A DNA stretch of 49,651 nt from NCBI RefSeq assembly GCF_001028175.1, contig NZ_AEJF01000190.1:1-49651 (forward strand). The letters are read 5' to 3'. This document shows positions 14,994 to 24,009 of the stretch, in pieces. Both the position numbers and the translations under genes were made by a program. Source of the stretch: Caballeronia mineralivorans PML1(12) (GTDB taxonomy: Bacteria > Pseudomonadota > Gammaproteobacteria > Burkholderiales > Burkholderiaceae). Below the pieces are notes generated by a model. It did no database searches. It was not told the origin of the DNA and was given only the letters and a program-made list of their open reading frames with translations. The number at the start of each line of letters is the position of its first letter. Position 1 is the stretch's first letter.

Positions 14994-16463
14994 TTACATC
15001 AAAACAATATCGTATTGCTCCTGGCTCAGATTCGACTCCACCTGCAGCGAAACCGGCTTCCCGATAAAGTCCATCAGCATGGCCAGATGCTGCGACTCTT
15101 CCTCGAGAAACAAATCAATCACCTGCTGCGACGCCACCACGCGAAACTCGCGTGGATTGAACTGCCGCGACTCACGCATGATCTCGCGCAGCACGTCGTA
15201 ACACACGGTCCGCGGTGTCTTCACCTGACCTTTGCCATCGCAAGTTGGACACGGCTCGCACAACACATGCGCGAGCGATTCACGCGTGCGTTTGCGCGTC
15301 ATCTCAACCAGGCCCAACTGCGAAAACCCGTTCACCGTCACCCGTGTCCGATCCCGCGACAACGCTTTCTTCAACTCGCCAAGCACTTGATCGCGATGCT
15401 CGACGTTTTCCATATCGATGAAATCGATAATGATGATCCCGCCAAGATTTCTCAACCGCAGTTGCCGTGCAATCGTGTGAGCCGCTTCGAGATTGGTTTT
15501 AAAGATCGTGTCGTCGAAATTACGGGCACCTACATAACCGCCGGTGTTCACGTCGATGGTCGTCATTGCCTCGGTCTGGTCGATCATCAGATAACCGCCC
15601 GACTTCAAATCGACCCGGCGTGACAACGCGCGCTGAATCTCGGCTTCGATGTTGTACAGGTCGTAAAGCGGCCGCTCGCCCGCATAGTGATGCACCCGGG
15701 AAGCCACAGCCGGCGTGAACTCGATCGCGAAGTCGGCCAGCATCTGATACGTCTCGCGCGAATCGACTTGAATGCGCGAGGTTTCATCATTCACGAAATC
15801 GCGCAACACGCGCTGCGCGAGATTGAGATCCTGATGCAGCAGTGAGGTCGGCGCTACACGCTGCGCCTGCGCGACGATCGTTGCCCACGTCTTGCGCAAA
15901 TACGCGACATCGGCGGCGAGCTCTTCACTCGTTGCATCTTCAGCAATCGTCCGAACGATATACCCGCCTTTCTCATCCACAGGCAGCACAGCCGTCAACC
16001 GTGCCCGTATGGCCTCGCGCTCGGCCTCGCTGGCGATCTTCTGCGAGATCCCGATATGCGGTTCCTGCGGCAGATAAACCAGCGTGCGCCCAGCGATGCT
16101 GACCTGAGTGGAAAGCCGCGCGCCCTTGGTGCCGATAGGATCCTTCACCACCTGCACCATCAGCGCCTGGCCTTCGAACACGATCTTCTCGATCGGCGTG
16201 TGCGGCGTGTTCGCATGCGTTTCGCCGGCTATGCGCGGATGCCAGATATCAGCCACATGCAAGAACGCAGCGCGCTCAAGCCCGATATCGATAAAGGCCG
16301 ACTGCATGCCCGGCAGTACGCGCACGACCTTGCCGAGATACACATTGCCCACCCGTCCGCGCGACAACGTGCGCTCGACGTGAAGCTCTTGCACCGCGCC
16401 TTGCTGAACGAGGGCAACGCGGGTTTCCTGCGGTGTGACGTTGATCAGGATTTCTTCGTTCAT
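14994..16463 (-). CDS. rng: Ribonuclease G (RNase E/G family)
   Basis: A 489-residue endoribonuclease that matures the 5' end of 16S rRNA and takes part in mRNA decay. It starts MNEEILINVTPQETRVALV; the S1 RNA-binding domain spans roughly residues 38-130 (GNVYLGKVVRVLPGMQSAFIDI), and the catalytic DNase I-like domain contains MTTIDVNTGGYVG and GGIIIIDFIDM, which carry the metal-binding aspartates. The zinc-link motif CPTC follows in CEPCPTCDGKGQVKT. There is no long RNase E-type scaffold, so RNase G rather than E. ATG 16463 is used because it matches the family N-terminus; the frame is open further upstream across maf. It lies eight bases after maf. Confidence 0.95.
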   Translation of the reverse strand: MNEEILINVTPQETRVALVQQGAVQELHVERTLSRGRVGNVYLGKVVRVLPGMQSAFIDIGLERAAFLHVADIWHPRIAGETHANTPHTPIEKIVFEGQALMVQVVKDPIGTKGARLSTQVSIAGRTLVYLPQEPHIGISQKIASEAEREAIRARLTAVLPVDEKGGYIVRTIAEDATSEELAADVAYLRKTWATIVAQAQRVAPTSLLHQDLNLAQRVLRDFVNDETSRIQVDSRETYQMLADFAIEFTPAVASRVHHYAGERPLYDLYNIEAEIQRALSRRVDLKSGGYLMIDQTEAMTTIDVNTGGYVGARNFDDTIFKTNLEAAHTIARQLRLRNLGGIIIIDFIDMENVEHRDQVLGELKKALSRDRTRVTVNGFSQLGLVEMTRKRTRESLAHVLCEPCPTCDGKGQVKTPRTVCYDVLREIMRESRQFNPREFRVVASQQVIDLFLEEESQHLAMLMDFIGKPVSLQVESNLSQEQYDIVLM

Positions 16464-16470
16464 GGACGGT

Positions 16471-17091
16471 TTAGAAGTCGACGCGCGCCACGCGCAGGAG
16501 TGCTGCTGTTTCGAAAAGAGGCAGGCCCATGATACCCGAATAGGACCCGTCGATCCGTTCGATAAACGCCGCCGCTCGTCCCTGAACGCCATATGCACCG
16601 GCCTTTCCGAGGGGTTCGCCGGTAGCGGCGTAACGCTGCAGTGCAGCACGCTCGACAGTGGCGAAGCGCACGAGCGAACGCGATAGAACAGGGGCGAGCA
16701 GAACACCGTCTGCATCGACCACGGCGAGTGCGGTCAGGACCTCGTGATCGCGTCCGGATAGTCGTTCGAGCATCGCGACGGCATGGTCTGCGTCGTCAGG
16801 TTTGCCCATGATCGCGCCGTCGAGGGTGACGGTCGTATCGGCGACCAGGATAGGTGCTGGACGATGCTCTCCCTTCACCCGGCGAGCATGCGCCGCTTGG
16901 GCTTTCGCCGCGCAAACACGCAGAACGTAGGCGTCGGGCGCTTCGCCGGGAAGCTCGGCTTCGAGCGCTTCGGCGTCTTCATCGGGTCGGGGCAGCAGCA
17001 ACTCGAAGCACACGCCGAGTTGCTGCAACAGTTCTTGCCGTCGAGGACTTTGCGACGCGAGATAAACAAAGGGGAAGCTAGGCGATGGCAT
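16471..17091 (-). CDS. maf: Maf-type nucleoside triphosphate pyrophosphatase
   Basis: A 206-residue house-cleaning enzyme of the Maf/YhdE/YceF family, hydrolysing dTTP/UTP or modified nucleotides to monophosphates. It starts YLASQSPRRQELLQQLG, the family's phosphate-binding SxSPRR motif, and has the acidic segment ADTTVTLDGAIMGKP with the catalytic aspartate, followed by LSGRDHEVLTA and the C-terminal YGVQGRAAAF...GSYSGIMGLPL. The residues separating YhdE from YceF type cannot be judged safely by eye. It is placed between rlmH and rng in a tight minus-strand group. Confidence 0.92.
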   Translation of the reverse strand: MPSPSFPFVYLASQSPRRQELLQQLGVCFELLLPRPDEDAEALEAELPGEAPDAYVLRVCAAKAQAAHARRVKGEHRPAPILVADTTVTLDGAIMGKPDDADHAVAMLERLSGRDHEVLTALAVVDADGVLLAPVLSRSLVRFATVERAALQRYAATGEPLGKAGAYGVQGRAAAFIERIDGSYSGIMGLPLFETAALLRVARVDF

Positions 17092-17159
17092 GTTCGCGGA
17101 TCTCGAAGGTCACGCGCAGGCTAGCCAGGCGCGCTCCTTCAACGCCTCCGTGCCACGCC

Positions 17160-17630
17160 TCACGCGCGATGATAGGGATGGTTCTGCGTGATGCTCCACG
17201 CGCGATAAAGCTGTTCGGCCAGCAGCACCCGGACCATGCCGTGCGGCAGCGTGAGACTTGAAACACGCAGCAGGACTTCGGCGCGTGCCTTGACTTGCGG
17301 GTCGAGACCATCGGCCCCGCCAATCACGAACGCCACATCGCGGCCTTCCTGCTGCCAGTCTGGCAATGCGCCTGCGAGTTGCATCGTGGTCCAGTCGCGG
17401 CCGCGTTCGTCGAGCGCGACAAGCCGCGCATTCTTCGGTAGCGCCGCTTCGATCCGCAGGCGTTCGGCGGCCATCACGCTCTCGGCGTTACGTCCCGATG
17501 AGCGTTGCTCGGGCTTGATCTCGCGCAACTCGATGCGCAACTCGGGCGGCATGCGTTTCGCATACTCGTCGAAGCCGGTCGCGATCCAGTCGGGCATCTT
17601 GTGGCCGACCGCAAGGATATGAAGTTTCAT
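17160..17630 (-). CDS. rlmH: 23S rRNA (pseudouridine-1915 N3)-methyltransferase RlmH
   Basis: A 156-residue SPOUT-class methyltransferase that uses AdoMet to methylate pseudouridine 1915 in helix 69 of 23S rRNA on assembled 70S ribosomes. It begins MKLHILAVGHKMPDWI; the knotted AdoMet site contains DVAFVIGGADGL and the conserved end has SLTLPHGMVRVLLAEQLYRAW...NHPYHR. The length is the family standard. It follows rsfS by 67 bases, the usual arrangement for these two ribosome-linked genes. Confidence 0.96.
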   Translation of the reverse strand: MKLHILAVGHKMPDWIATGFDEYAKRMPPELRIELREIKPEQRSSGRNAESVMAAERLRIEAALPKNARLVALDERGRDWTTMQLAGALPDWQQEGRDVAFVIGGADGLDPQVKARAEVLLRVSSLTLPHGMVRVLLAEQLYRAWSITQNHPYHRA

Positions 17631-17697
17631 GGCGACATGCGTGGCACGACGCGTCCACTTCTAAAAATAAAGCGGGACGTTTCGCGTCGAACCGGCG

Positions 17698-18138
17698 TCA
17701 GCGGCGCGTGGTCTTGCGAGCCGGTTTGGCGGCTGGCTCGTCGTCTTCGTCGTCGTCCGACACGGTCACCCGGGCGCCGCCGAAGCCGCCTGAGCTTTGC
17801 AGCTTCACGCGGACCGGTTTGTCGCCCCAGACTTCTTCGAGGTTGTAGTACTGGCGCAGTGCAGGTTGCAGGATGTGGACGACCGCGTCGCCGCAATCGA
17901 CCAGCACCCACTCGCCGACCTCTTCGCCTTCGGTGCTGATGACGTCGCCGCCCAGCTCCTTGACCTTGTCGCGCACGCTGTTCGCGAGCGCCTTGGTCTG
18001 ACGATTCGACGTCCCGCTCGCGACGATCACGCGGTCGAAGAGGGCGGTCAGGTGGGTGGTGTTGAACACCTTGATGTCCTGCGCCTTGACGTCTTCGAGA
18101 CCGTCGATGATCGCGCGTTGAAGCTTTTGAATTTCCAT
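17698..18138 (-). CDS. rsfS: Ribosomal silencing factor RsfS (Iojap/DUF143)
   Basis: A 146-residue protein that binds uL14 on the large ribosomal subunit and blocks subunit joining when nutrients run short. The core shows LEDVKAQDIKVFN, FDRVIVASGTSNRQTKALA, GEWVLVDCGDAVVHI and RQYYNLEEVW, all classic RsfS motifs. After about residue 115 there is an extra tail, acidic (SDDDEDDEP) then basic (KPARKTTRR), longer than the E. coli protein. ATG 18138, five bases after the nadD stop, is chosen because the family starts there (MEIQKLQRAI). Confidence 0.95.
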   Translation of the reverse strand: MEIQKLQRAIIDGLEDVKAQDIKVFNTTHLTALFDRVIVASGTSNRQTKALANSVRDKVKELGGDVISTEGEEVGEWVLVDCGDAVVHILQPALRQYYNLEEVWGDKPVRVKLQSSGGFGGARVTVSDDDEDDEPAAKPARKTTRR

Positions 18139-18142
18139 ATTT

Positions 18143-18865
18143 TTACCGATGGTACAAGTGGTGTTGAACAATATAGTCCCATACGGCGGACGGTACATGA
18201 CTCTCGGCGTCGATTTCACCCGCCGCGTGCGCCCGCAGGCGCTCTCCCAACTGCTCGCGAATTTCGGTCGCCGACACTTCGAGCGTCAGCGCGGAATCAA
18301 TCAGCAGATGGCCATGTGACGTGGATTGCAGTACCTCAGCCGGGGCGCTGCGCGCTGTAATTTCGGCAGCTACGGCGGGGGAAACCGTCGAGACGTCGAA
18401 CCCCGCGCGGGTTTCCACGCACACATGCGCAAATTCGAACAGGCGTTTCCAGTCGCGCCACGAGTCCAGATGCACGAGCTGATCGGCGCCGATCAAAAGC
18501 GACAGTGATGCGTCCGCGCCTTCCCGCGCGCGCCAGCGAGTCAGCGTTTCCACGGTATACGTCGGGCCGTCGTGATCGATTTCATCGGTGGCGACGGTGA
18601 CTTGCAGGCCTTCGATATGCAGCGAATCCGCCGCCGCGCGGGTCATGGCAAGCCGGTGATGCGCCGCGGTGACATCCTTTTTCTGCCACGGCTGGCCCGC
18701 CGGCAGCAGCACGAGCTCGGTCAGGTCGAGCAACTCGGCGAAACGGCGCGCGAGCGCCAGGTGAGCGTCGTGAATCGGGTCGAACGTGCCGCCCAGCAAG
18801 CCGACGCGTCGAGCGCAAGGAGGGTTCGGTTTCAGTGGACGATCCTCTTCGGGGACAGATTGCAA
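18143..18865 (-). CDS. nadD: Nicotinate-nucleotide adenylyltransferase NadD
   Basis: Adenylates nicotinate mononucleotide to deamido-NAD in NAD synthesis. The nucleotidyltransferase core starts with GLLGGTFDPIHDAHLALARR (residues 22-41; the family's GxFxPxHxxH ATP site). It continues with LVLLPAGQPWQK and LLIGADQLVHLDSW, and ends with SATEIREQL...VWDYIVQHHLY, which carries the second ATP-binding motif. The start is uncertain: no ATG exists before the core, so TTG 18865 (27 bases after hemF) is given, but a CTG at 18835 behind GAGGAT is also possible. It is followed almost directly by rsfS. Confidence 0.93.
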   Translation of the reverse strand: MQSVPEEDRPLKPNPPCARRVGLLGGTFDPIHDAHLALARRFAELLDLTELVLLPAGQPWQKKDVTAAHHRLAMTRAAADSLHIEGLQVTVATDEIDHDGPTYTVETLTRWRAREGADASLSLLIGADQLVHLDSWRDWKRLFEFAHVCVETRAGFDVSTVSPAVAAEITARSAPAEVLQSTSHGHLLIDSALTLEVSATEIREQLGERLRAHAAGEIDAESHVPSAVWDYIVQHHLYHR

Positions 18866-18892
18866 CAGGTGCAGCGGTCAGGTCTCATTGTG

Positions 18893-19816
18893 TTATACCC
18901 ACTCTCGCGCGACGAGAAAGTCGGAGTAAAGCCGCGCTTCGGGCGTGCCCGGTGCGGGTTGCCAGTTATAGCGCCACGTCACGGCAGGCGGCATCGACAT
19001 CAGGATGGATTCCGTGCGGCCGCCGCTTTGCAGCCCGAACAGCGTGCCCCGGTCGAAGACCAGGTTGAATTCCACGTATCGGCCGCGCCGGTAGGTCTGG
19101 AATTCCCGCTGCGCTTCGCCATAAGGCGCGTTGCGACGGCGTTCGATGATCGGCAAGTACGCGGCCAGGAAGCTGTCGCCGACGCTGCGCATCATTGCAA
19201 ACGATTCGTCGAAACCGGGTTCCGAGAAGTCGTCAAAGAAAATCCCGCCGATACCGCGCGGTTCGTTGCGATGCTTGAGATAAAAATACTCGTCGCACCA
19301 TTTCTTGAAACGCGGATACAGATCCGCGCCGAAGGGCGCCAGCGCGTCCCGGCAGACGCCGTGAAAATGGCGCGCGTCGTCCTCGTAGCCGTAATAGGGC
19401 GTGAGGTCCATGCCGCCGCCGAACCAGAACAGCGGCGGCTCGCCGGCTTTCGTCGCGATCAACAGGCGCACGTTCATGTGCACGGTAGGGCAGTGCGGAT
19501 TGCGCGGATGCATGACGAGCGAGACGCCCATTGCCTCGAAACCGCGCCCGGCCAGTTGCGGACGCGCGGCACTCGCCGATGCCGGCAGGGCATCGCCGGC
19601 CACATCCGAGAAACCGATGCCGCCCCGTTCGAAAAACTGGCCGCCTTCGAGAATCCGCGTGCTGCCGCCGCCGCGCAACCGCTCTTCGGGGCCGCGCTGC
19701 CAGGAATCGATGGAAAATTCGGTGCCATCGAACGCGCCAAGCGTCTGCGCGATCTGCTTTTGCAAACCGGTCAGATAAGTTCGGACAGCTTGTACGTCGT
19801 AGGTTGGAGCGGTCAT
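18893..19816 (-). CDS. hemF: Oxygen-dependent coproporphyrinogen III oxidase HemF
   Basis: A 307-residue cytoplasmic enzyme of haem synthesis that converts coproporphyrinogen III to protoporphyrinogen IX using O2. Family motifs are clear: GVSLVMHPRNPHCPTVHMNVR with the conserved histidines, WFGGGMDLTPYYG, KKWCDEYFYLKHR, RGIGGIFFDDF, and the C-terminal YVEFNLVFDRGTLFGLQSGGR and ESILMSMPP. The length is standard. It is separated from purD by a strong terminator, and nadD starts 27 bases downstream, so hemF probably heads the nadD-rsfS-rlmH-maf-rng run. Confidence 0.97.
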   Translation of the reverse strand: MTAPTYDVQAVRTYLTGLQKQIAQTLGAFDGTEFSIDSWQRGPEERLRGGGSTRILEGGQFFERGGIGFSDVAGDALPASASAARPQLAGRGFEAMGVSLVMHPRNPHCPTVHMNVRLLIATKAGEPPLFWFGGGMDLTPYYGYEDDARHFHGVCRDALAPFGADLYPRFKKWCDEYFYLKHRNEPRGIGGIFFDDFSEPGFDESFAMMRSVGDSFLAAYLPIIERRRNAPYGEAQREFQTYRRGRYVEFNLVFDRGTLFGLQSGGRTESILMSMPPAVTWRYNWQPAPGTPEARLYSDFLVAREWV

Positions 19817-19915
19817 CGTGTGCTGCTTTGCGGCTTGTGGGAAAAGGGGTGCGCGGGGTGGGTTAGCCTTGGGCTAGTTCAAAGTTGCGTGGCCCAAAGC
19901 ACGTTCCCTCTAAAA

Positions 19916-19947
19916 CGCACTGCCGGACGCGAAGGTCCGGCAGTGCG
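19916..19947 (-). terminator. Intrinsic terminator of purD
   Basis: Perfect 13-base arms CGCACTGCCGGAC (19916-19928) and GTCCGGCAGTGCG (19935-19947) with a six-base loop; on the minus strand the stem is followed by TTTTA. It sits about 70 bases after the purD stop and before hemF, separating the two transcripts. Confidence 0.9.
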
Positions 19948-20014
19948 TTGCTCAATTTGCTGCGTTGCGGCGTTTCCGGCGACGCTTTCTGGCGATGTTT
20001 CCAGCGGTTTTGGA

Positions 20015-21304
20015 TCAGCTCAGCCGATCCGCCGCTTTACGATTCAACGCGCGATAACCGATGTCCCGCCGATACTGCATGCCGTCGAACGCGATTTGAT
20101 TGATCGTATCGTAGACGACCGATTGCGCGCCGCGCACCGAATCCGACAACCCCACCACGCACAATACACGTCCGCCCGATGTGCTGAGCTTGCCGTTTTC
20201 CAGCGTGGTGCCTGCATGGAATGTCACGGCTTCCGGCGTTTCCGGCGGAATGCCGTTGATCCGGTCGCCCTTGCGCGGCGTGTCCGGATAGTTGTGCGCG
20301 GCCAGCACGACGCCGAGCGCCGTGCGCCGGTCCCATTCAATTTCCGCCGTCGCCAGCGTCCCGGCGATGGCCAGTTCAACCACCTTCGAGAAATCGCCCT
20401 TCAGGCGCGCCATGATCGGCTGCGTTTCCGGATCGCCCATGCGGCAATTGAATTCGAGCGTTTTCGGGTTACCGTGCGCGTCGATCATCAGGCCCGCGTA
20501 CAGGAAACCGGTGTAGCGGATGCCTTCCTGCTCCATGCCACGCACGGTCGGCAGGATGATTTCGCGCATCACGCGCGCGTGCAGTTGCGGCGTGACGATC
20601 GGCGCGGGCGAATAAGCGCCCATGCCGCCAGTGTTCGGACCCTTGTCACCGTCGAGCAGACGCTTGTGGTCCTGGCTCGACGCCAGCGCCAGCACGTGCT
20701 TTCCGTCCACCATCACGATAAAGCTCGCTTCCTCGCCATCCAGGAACTCTTCGATCACCACGCGCGCGCCGGCGTCGCCCAGTTTGTTGTCGGCGAGCAT
20801 GGAGTCGACGGCCGCGTGCGCTTCTTCCAGCGTCGTTGCCACGACCACGCCCTTGCCGGCCGCGAGTCCGTCAGCCTTGATGACAATGGGCGCGCCTTTC
20901 GTGTCGAGATACGCGTGGGCAGCGGCGATGTCCGTGAAGGTCTCGTATTCGGCCGTCGGAATGGCGTGGCGCTTCATGAACGCCTTCGCGAAGTCCTTCG
21001 AGCTTTCCAGCTGCGCAGCTTCCTTGGTCGGGCCGAAAATCTTCAGGCCACGCGAGCGGAACAGATTGACAATACCCGCGGCCAGCGGACCTTCGGGGCC
21101 GACCACGGTCAGCGCAATCTGCTCCTTCTCGGCGAAATCGGCGAGCGCTGCGGGATCGGTGATGTCGACATTGAGCAGACGTTCGTCCTGAGCCGTGCCG
21201 CCGTTACCCGGCGCGACATAAACCATCTGCACGCGCGGCGACTGCGCGAGTTTCCACGCGAGCGCATGTTCGCGACCGCCGGAACCGACGACGAGTAACT
21301 TCAT
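20015..21304 (-). CDS. purD: Phosphoribosylamine-glycine ligase PurD
   Basis: A 429-residue ATP-grasp enzyme of purine synthesis that joins glycine to phosphoribosylamine. It starts MKLLVVGSGGREHALAWKL, the typical N-terminal nucleotide-binding-like fold. The ATP-grasp part includes VVGPEGPLAAGIV, PIVIKADGLAAGKGV, VVIEEFLDGEEASF, KRLLDGDKGPNTGGMGAYSP and LEFNCRMGDPETQ. The length matches E. coli PurD. It has its own terminator downstream and 559 bases of empty sequence upstream, so it is probably transcribed alone. Confidence 0.97.
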   Translation of the reverse strand: MKLLVVGSGGREHALAWKLAQSPRVQMVYVAPGNGGTAQDERLLNVDITDPAALADFAEKEQIALTVVGPEGPLAAGIVNLFRSRGLKIFGPTKEAAQLESSKDFAKAFMKRHAIPTAEYETFTDIAAAHAYLDTKGAPIVIKADGLAAGKGVVVATTLEEAHAAVDSMLADNKLGDAGARVVIEEFLDGEEASFIVMVDGKHVLALASSQDHKRLLDGDKGPNTGGMGAYSPAPIVTPQLHARVMREIILPTVRGMEQEGIRYTGFLYAGLMIDAHGNPKTLEFNCRMGDPETQPIMARLKGDFSKVVELAIAGTLATAEIEWDRRTALGVVLAAHNYPDTPRKGDRINGIPPETPEAVTFHAGTTLENGKLSTSGGRVLCVVGLSDSVRGAQSVVYDTINQIAFDGMQYRRDIGYRALNRKAADRLS

Positions 21305-21863
21305 TTAAATCCTCGAAGATCTTAAGAAATTCATGGCGGCAGCAGGGCGGACCGGTATGACATTTTGAACCGGTTCGCCGCGCCTGATCCGCGGATATTG
21401 CTTTGCTGTGCGCCGGATCTCTGCCGGACGTCTGCCGAATGCCCGCCGTGTGCATTGACGCGGGAAGCGGTTCGCGCCATCACGCGGCTGCGTCACGCAA
21501 CTTCCCGGCTGCCAAACACCGCTTGCGGTTGGGTTCGACTCACTTCAACGACTATATCGAGCTCGCATCTCAGGCTCATACTCATACTCACGCTCACGCT
21601 CACGCTCACGCTCTGGCGCACATGCCTGACGCAGCTGCCTCTCACATAACGCGCGAGCCCGCGGGTTTATTCGCGCATGGCCCGCCGATATTCGCTTGCG
21701 TCCGCATCCGTGTTCCACTGCCAAAACACACGCTCAACGCTCACTCAACACATACTTAGCCCACTTCGAGTGCACATGCACCAACCGAGCCAGAAGTAGC
21801 TACCGGGCTGTACCCCAGGGGCGCTCAGCCAAGCCCGTCCGGCGCGGTTCACCCGCCCGGCGA
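21305..21863. other. Intergenic purD-yebC region with hexamer repeat
   Basis: 559 bases without a supported gene, holding the purD promoter side and the yebC 3' end. The notable item is a short tandem repeat at 21575-21613. Open frames crossing it would encode runs such as HTHAHAHAHA and are taken as by-products of the repeat. Confidence 0.5.
21575..21613. repeat. Tandem hexamer repeat CTCATA/CTCACG
   Basis: Six hexamers in a row: CTCATA twice (21575-21586) and CTCACG four times (21587-21610), then CTC. A simple-sequence tract of this kind could vary in copy number between strains. It lies upstream of the purD start by about 270 bases. Confidence 0.85.
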
Positions 21864-22592
21864 TCACTCTTCGTCGATGGTCGCGTTGGTGTAAACTTCT
21901 TGCACGTCGTCCAGATTTTCCAGCGCGTCGAGCAATTTCTGCATTTTTGCCGCGTCTTCGCCGGTGAACTCGACTTCGGTCTGCGGCTTCATGATGACTT
22001 CGGCCACTTCCGCCTTGAAACCCGCTGCTCCCAGCGCATCTTTCACCTTCTGGAAGTCGTTGGCGGGGCAAACCACTTCAATGCTGCCGTCGTCGTTCGT
22101 CACCACGTCGTCCGCGCCTGCTTCGAGCGCCGCTTCCATCAGCTTGTCCTCGGGCGTGCCGGGAGCGAACAGGAACTGGCCGACGTGATCGAACATGAAC
22201 GCCACCGAGCCGTCCGTGCCCATGTTGCCGCCGAACTTCGAGAACGCATGGCGGACTTCCGCGACGGTCCGGGTACGGTTGTCCGTCATGGTGTCCACAA
22301 TGATCGCCGCACCGCCGATACCGTAGCCTTCGTAGCGAATTTCTTCATACGTCGCGCCGTCGACACCGCCCACGCCGCGCTGGATCGCGCGGTTGATGTT
22401 GTCCTTGGGCATGTTGGCGTCGTAGGCCTTTTCGACGGCGAGCCGCAGGCGCGGATTCGTGTCGATCTCTCCGCCGCCCATGCGCGCCGCGACCTGAATT
22501 TCCTTGATAAGACGCGTCCAGACCTTGCCACGCTTGGCATCGGTCGCCGCTTTCTTATGCTTGATGTTGGCCCATTTTGAATGACCCGCCAT
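21864..22592 (-). CDS. yebC: YebC/PmpR family (TACO1-like) protein
   Basis: A 242-residue protein of the YebC family. Members have been described both as DNA-binding regulators and as factors easing translation of proline-rich stretches. The start MAGHSKWANIKHKKAATDAKRG is a family hallmark, followed by LAVEKAYDANMPKDNINRAI, YEGYGIGGAAIIVDTMTDNRTRT and KFGGNMGTDGSVAFMFD. ATG 22592 is preferred over one 12 bases upstream because of this conserved N-terminus and a GGAG six bases before it. It stands alone between upp and purD. Which of the two proposed roles applies cannot be read here. Confidence 0.93.
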   Translation of the reverse strand: MAGHSKWANIKHKKAATDAKRGKVWTRLIKEIQVAARMGGGEIDTNPRLRLAVEKAYDANMPKDNINRAIQRGVGGVDGATYEEIRYEGYGIGGAAIIVDTMTDNRTRTVAEVRHAFSKFGGNMGTDGSVAFMFDHVGQFLFAPGTPEDKLMEAALEAGADDVVTNDDGSIEVVCPANDFQKVKDALGAAGFKAEVAEVIMKPQTEVEFTGEDAAKMQKLLDALENLDDVQEVYTNATIDEE

Positions 22593-22999
22593 ACCTTTCT
22601 CCATCGCGCGCGAGCTTTTCTCGCACGCCTGTGTGTCAATGATGCCGCCCTATCCCGAAAAGGCGCTTTTCGCCGGCCGGCATTTTATGTTCGCGCTGCA
22701 TGGTTGCAGGGCTCAAACGGCACGGCGTGGAGCGGCGCACGCCCTGTTTTTGCGGTTCTTCGGGGCCGGGCCGGTCGCTGATGATCGGCGAATCTGCGAA
22801 TAAATCCTCCAACGACCTGGTGCTGGCCGAATGACACCAGCCGAATGACGCCAGCCAATCCCCTCAACGCACCAACCCGCACGAACCGCTCATTTGGCGG
22901 ACCCGAATTTTATCATGGCGCGCCGCTTCGGCAGGCTTTGGCCTTACTCAGACGGCGCGTGCATCCGTGCGCGCCCGCCTGGTTTGCGCTTGCTGCGCG
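22593..22999. other. Intergenic yebC-upp region
   Basis: 407 bases without a gene. A 14-base near-perfect tandem duplication (GCCGAATGACACCA / GCCGAATGACGCCA) lies at 22826-22853. No terminator for upp with a clear T-run was found. Confidence 0.45.
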
Positions 23000-23653
23000 T
23001 CAGTTTTTCGTGCCGAACAGCCGGTCGCCGGCGTCGCCCAGGCCCGGCACGATATACGCGTGCTCATTCAAATGGGAGTCGAGCGAGGCCACGTACAGCT
23101 TCACGTCGGGGTGGGCGTCGGAGAAAACTTTCACGCCTTCCGGCGCCGCGACCAGCGCCACGAAAATGATGTTTTCGCCGAGCACCTTGCGCCGCTTCAT
23201 CACGTCCACGGCATGGACTGCCGAATAGCCGGTCGCCACCATGGGATCGCACAGGATGAATACGCGCTCTTCCAGATCGGGGGGCAGGCGCACGAGATAC
23301 TCAACCGGCCGGTGATCTTCCGCGCGATACACGCCAATATGGCCGACCCGCGCCGACGGAATCAGGTCAAGCAGCCCGTCAGACATGCCGATACCGGCCC
23401 GCAGCACCGGCACGATAGCCAGCTTCTTGCCGGCGATCACGGGTGAGTCGACGGTGACCAGCGGGGTCTCGACACGCTTCGTGGTCAGCGGGAGATTGCG
23501 CGTGATTTCGTAACCCATCAGCAGTGTGATTTCGCGCAGCAGCTCCCGGAACGTACGCGTGGACGTGTCCTTGTCCCGCATGTGCGTCAGCTTGTGCTGG
23601 ATCAGCGGGTGGTTGAGGATGAAGAGATTGGGAAAGCGGCTGTCCTGTTTCAT
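23000..23653 (-). CDS. upp: Uracil phosphoribosyltransferase
   Basis: A 217-residue pyrimidine salvage enzyme making UMP from uracil and PRPP. The N-terminal NHPLIQHKLTHMRDK is typical. PRPP-binding elements appear in VPVLRAGIGMSDGLL and in the loop VFILCDPMVATGYSAV, and the uracil-binding end in AYIVPGLGDAGDRLFGT. Standard length, single gene, minus strand, divergent from the SDR gene across 356 bases. Confidence 0.97.
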   Translation of the reverse strand: MKQDSRFPNLFILNHPLIQHKLTHMRDKDTSTRTFRELLREITLLMGYEITRNLPLTTKRVETPLVTVDSPVIAGKKLAIVPVLRAGIGMSDGLLDLIPSARVGHIGVYRAEDHRPVEYLVRLPPDLEERVFILCDPMVATGYSAVHAVDVMKRRKVLGENIIFVALVAAPEGVKVFSDAHPDVKLYVASLDSHLNEHAYIVPGLGDAGDRLFGTKN

Positions 23654-24009
23654 GGAATTCGCGCGGTTGCCGCGGCATTAAGTGTGGATTCGGGTAAATC
23701 GGGTTATGCGTCTGGTTCAGGCGCCGCATTGCCGGGAGGCGTGTCCGGGGCCGCAGGCGGTGCGGTCTTGCATGGCTGAGCTTAGGCAGTGACGCCAGTT
23801 TACCCAAATTAGGCGCGGCCAAAGCGGAGATTGCGGGCGATAGGCCGTCCGGTCTATTGCGCGGCCGACGTCCGATCCCTCATTCTTCTAGAATTGCATC
23901 ACGCGGTCCGCATGACGGATCGCGAGCCACGATTCGACACAAGATTTCATCACCCGGCTTTTGATCGATTTCAACCGGTTTCAACGCGGGCAACCACAAA
24001 GGGACAGCA
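23654..24009. other. Divergent intergenic upp-SDR region
   Basis: 356 bases between divergent genes, presumably holding promoters for both. No gene or clear operator was identified. AAGGGA just before 24010 is the ribosome site of the SDR gene. Confidence 0.4.

Noticed and set aside
18572..21298. A 908-codon plus-strand open frame opposite nadD, hemF and purD
   Set aside because: It is antisense to three clearly conserved genes, has a composition heavy in Arg, His and Ala as expected from GC-rich shadow frames, and shows no recognisable domain.
21403..21759. Plus-strand frame encoding an HTHAHAHAHA run
   Set aside because: Product of reading the CTCACG hexamer repeat; no start signal or homology seen.
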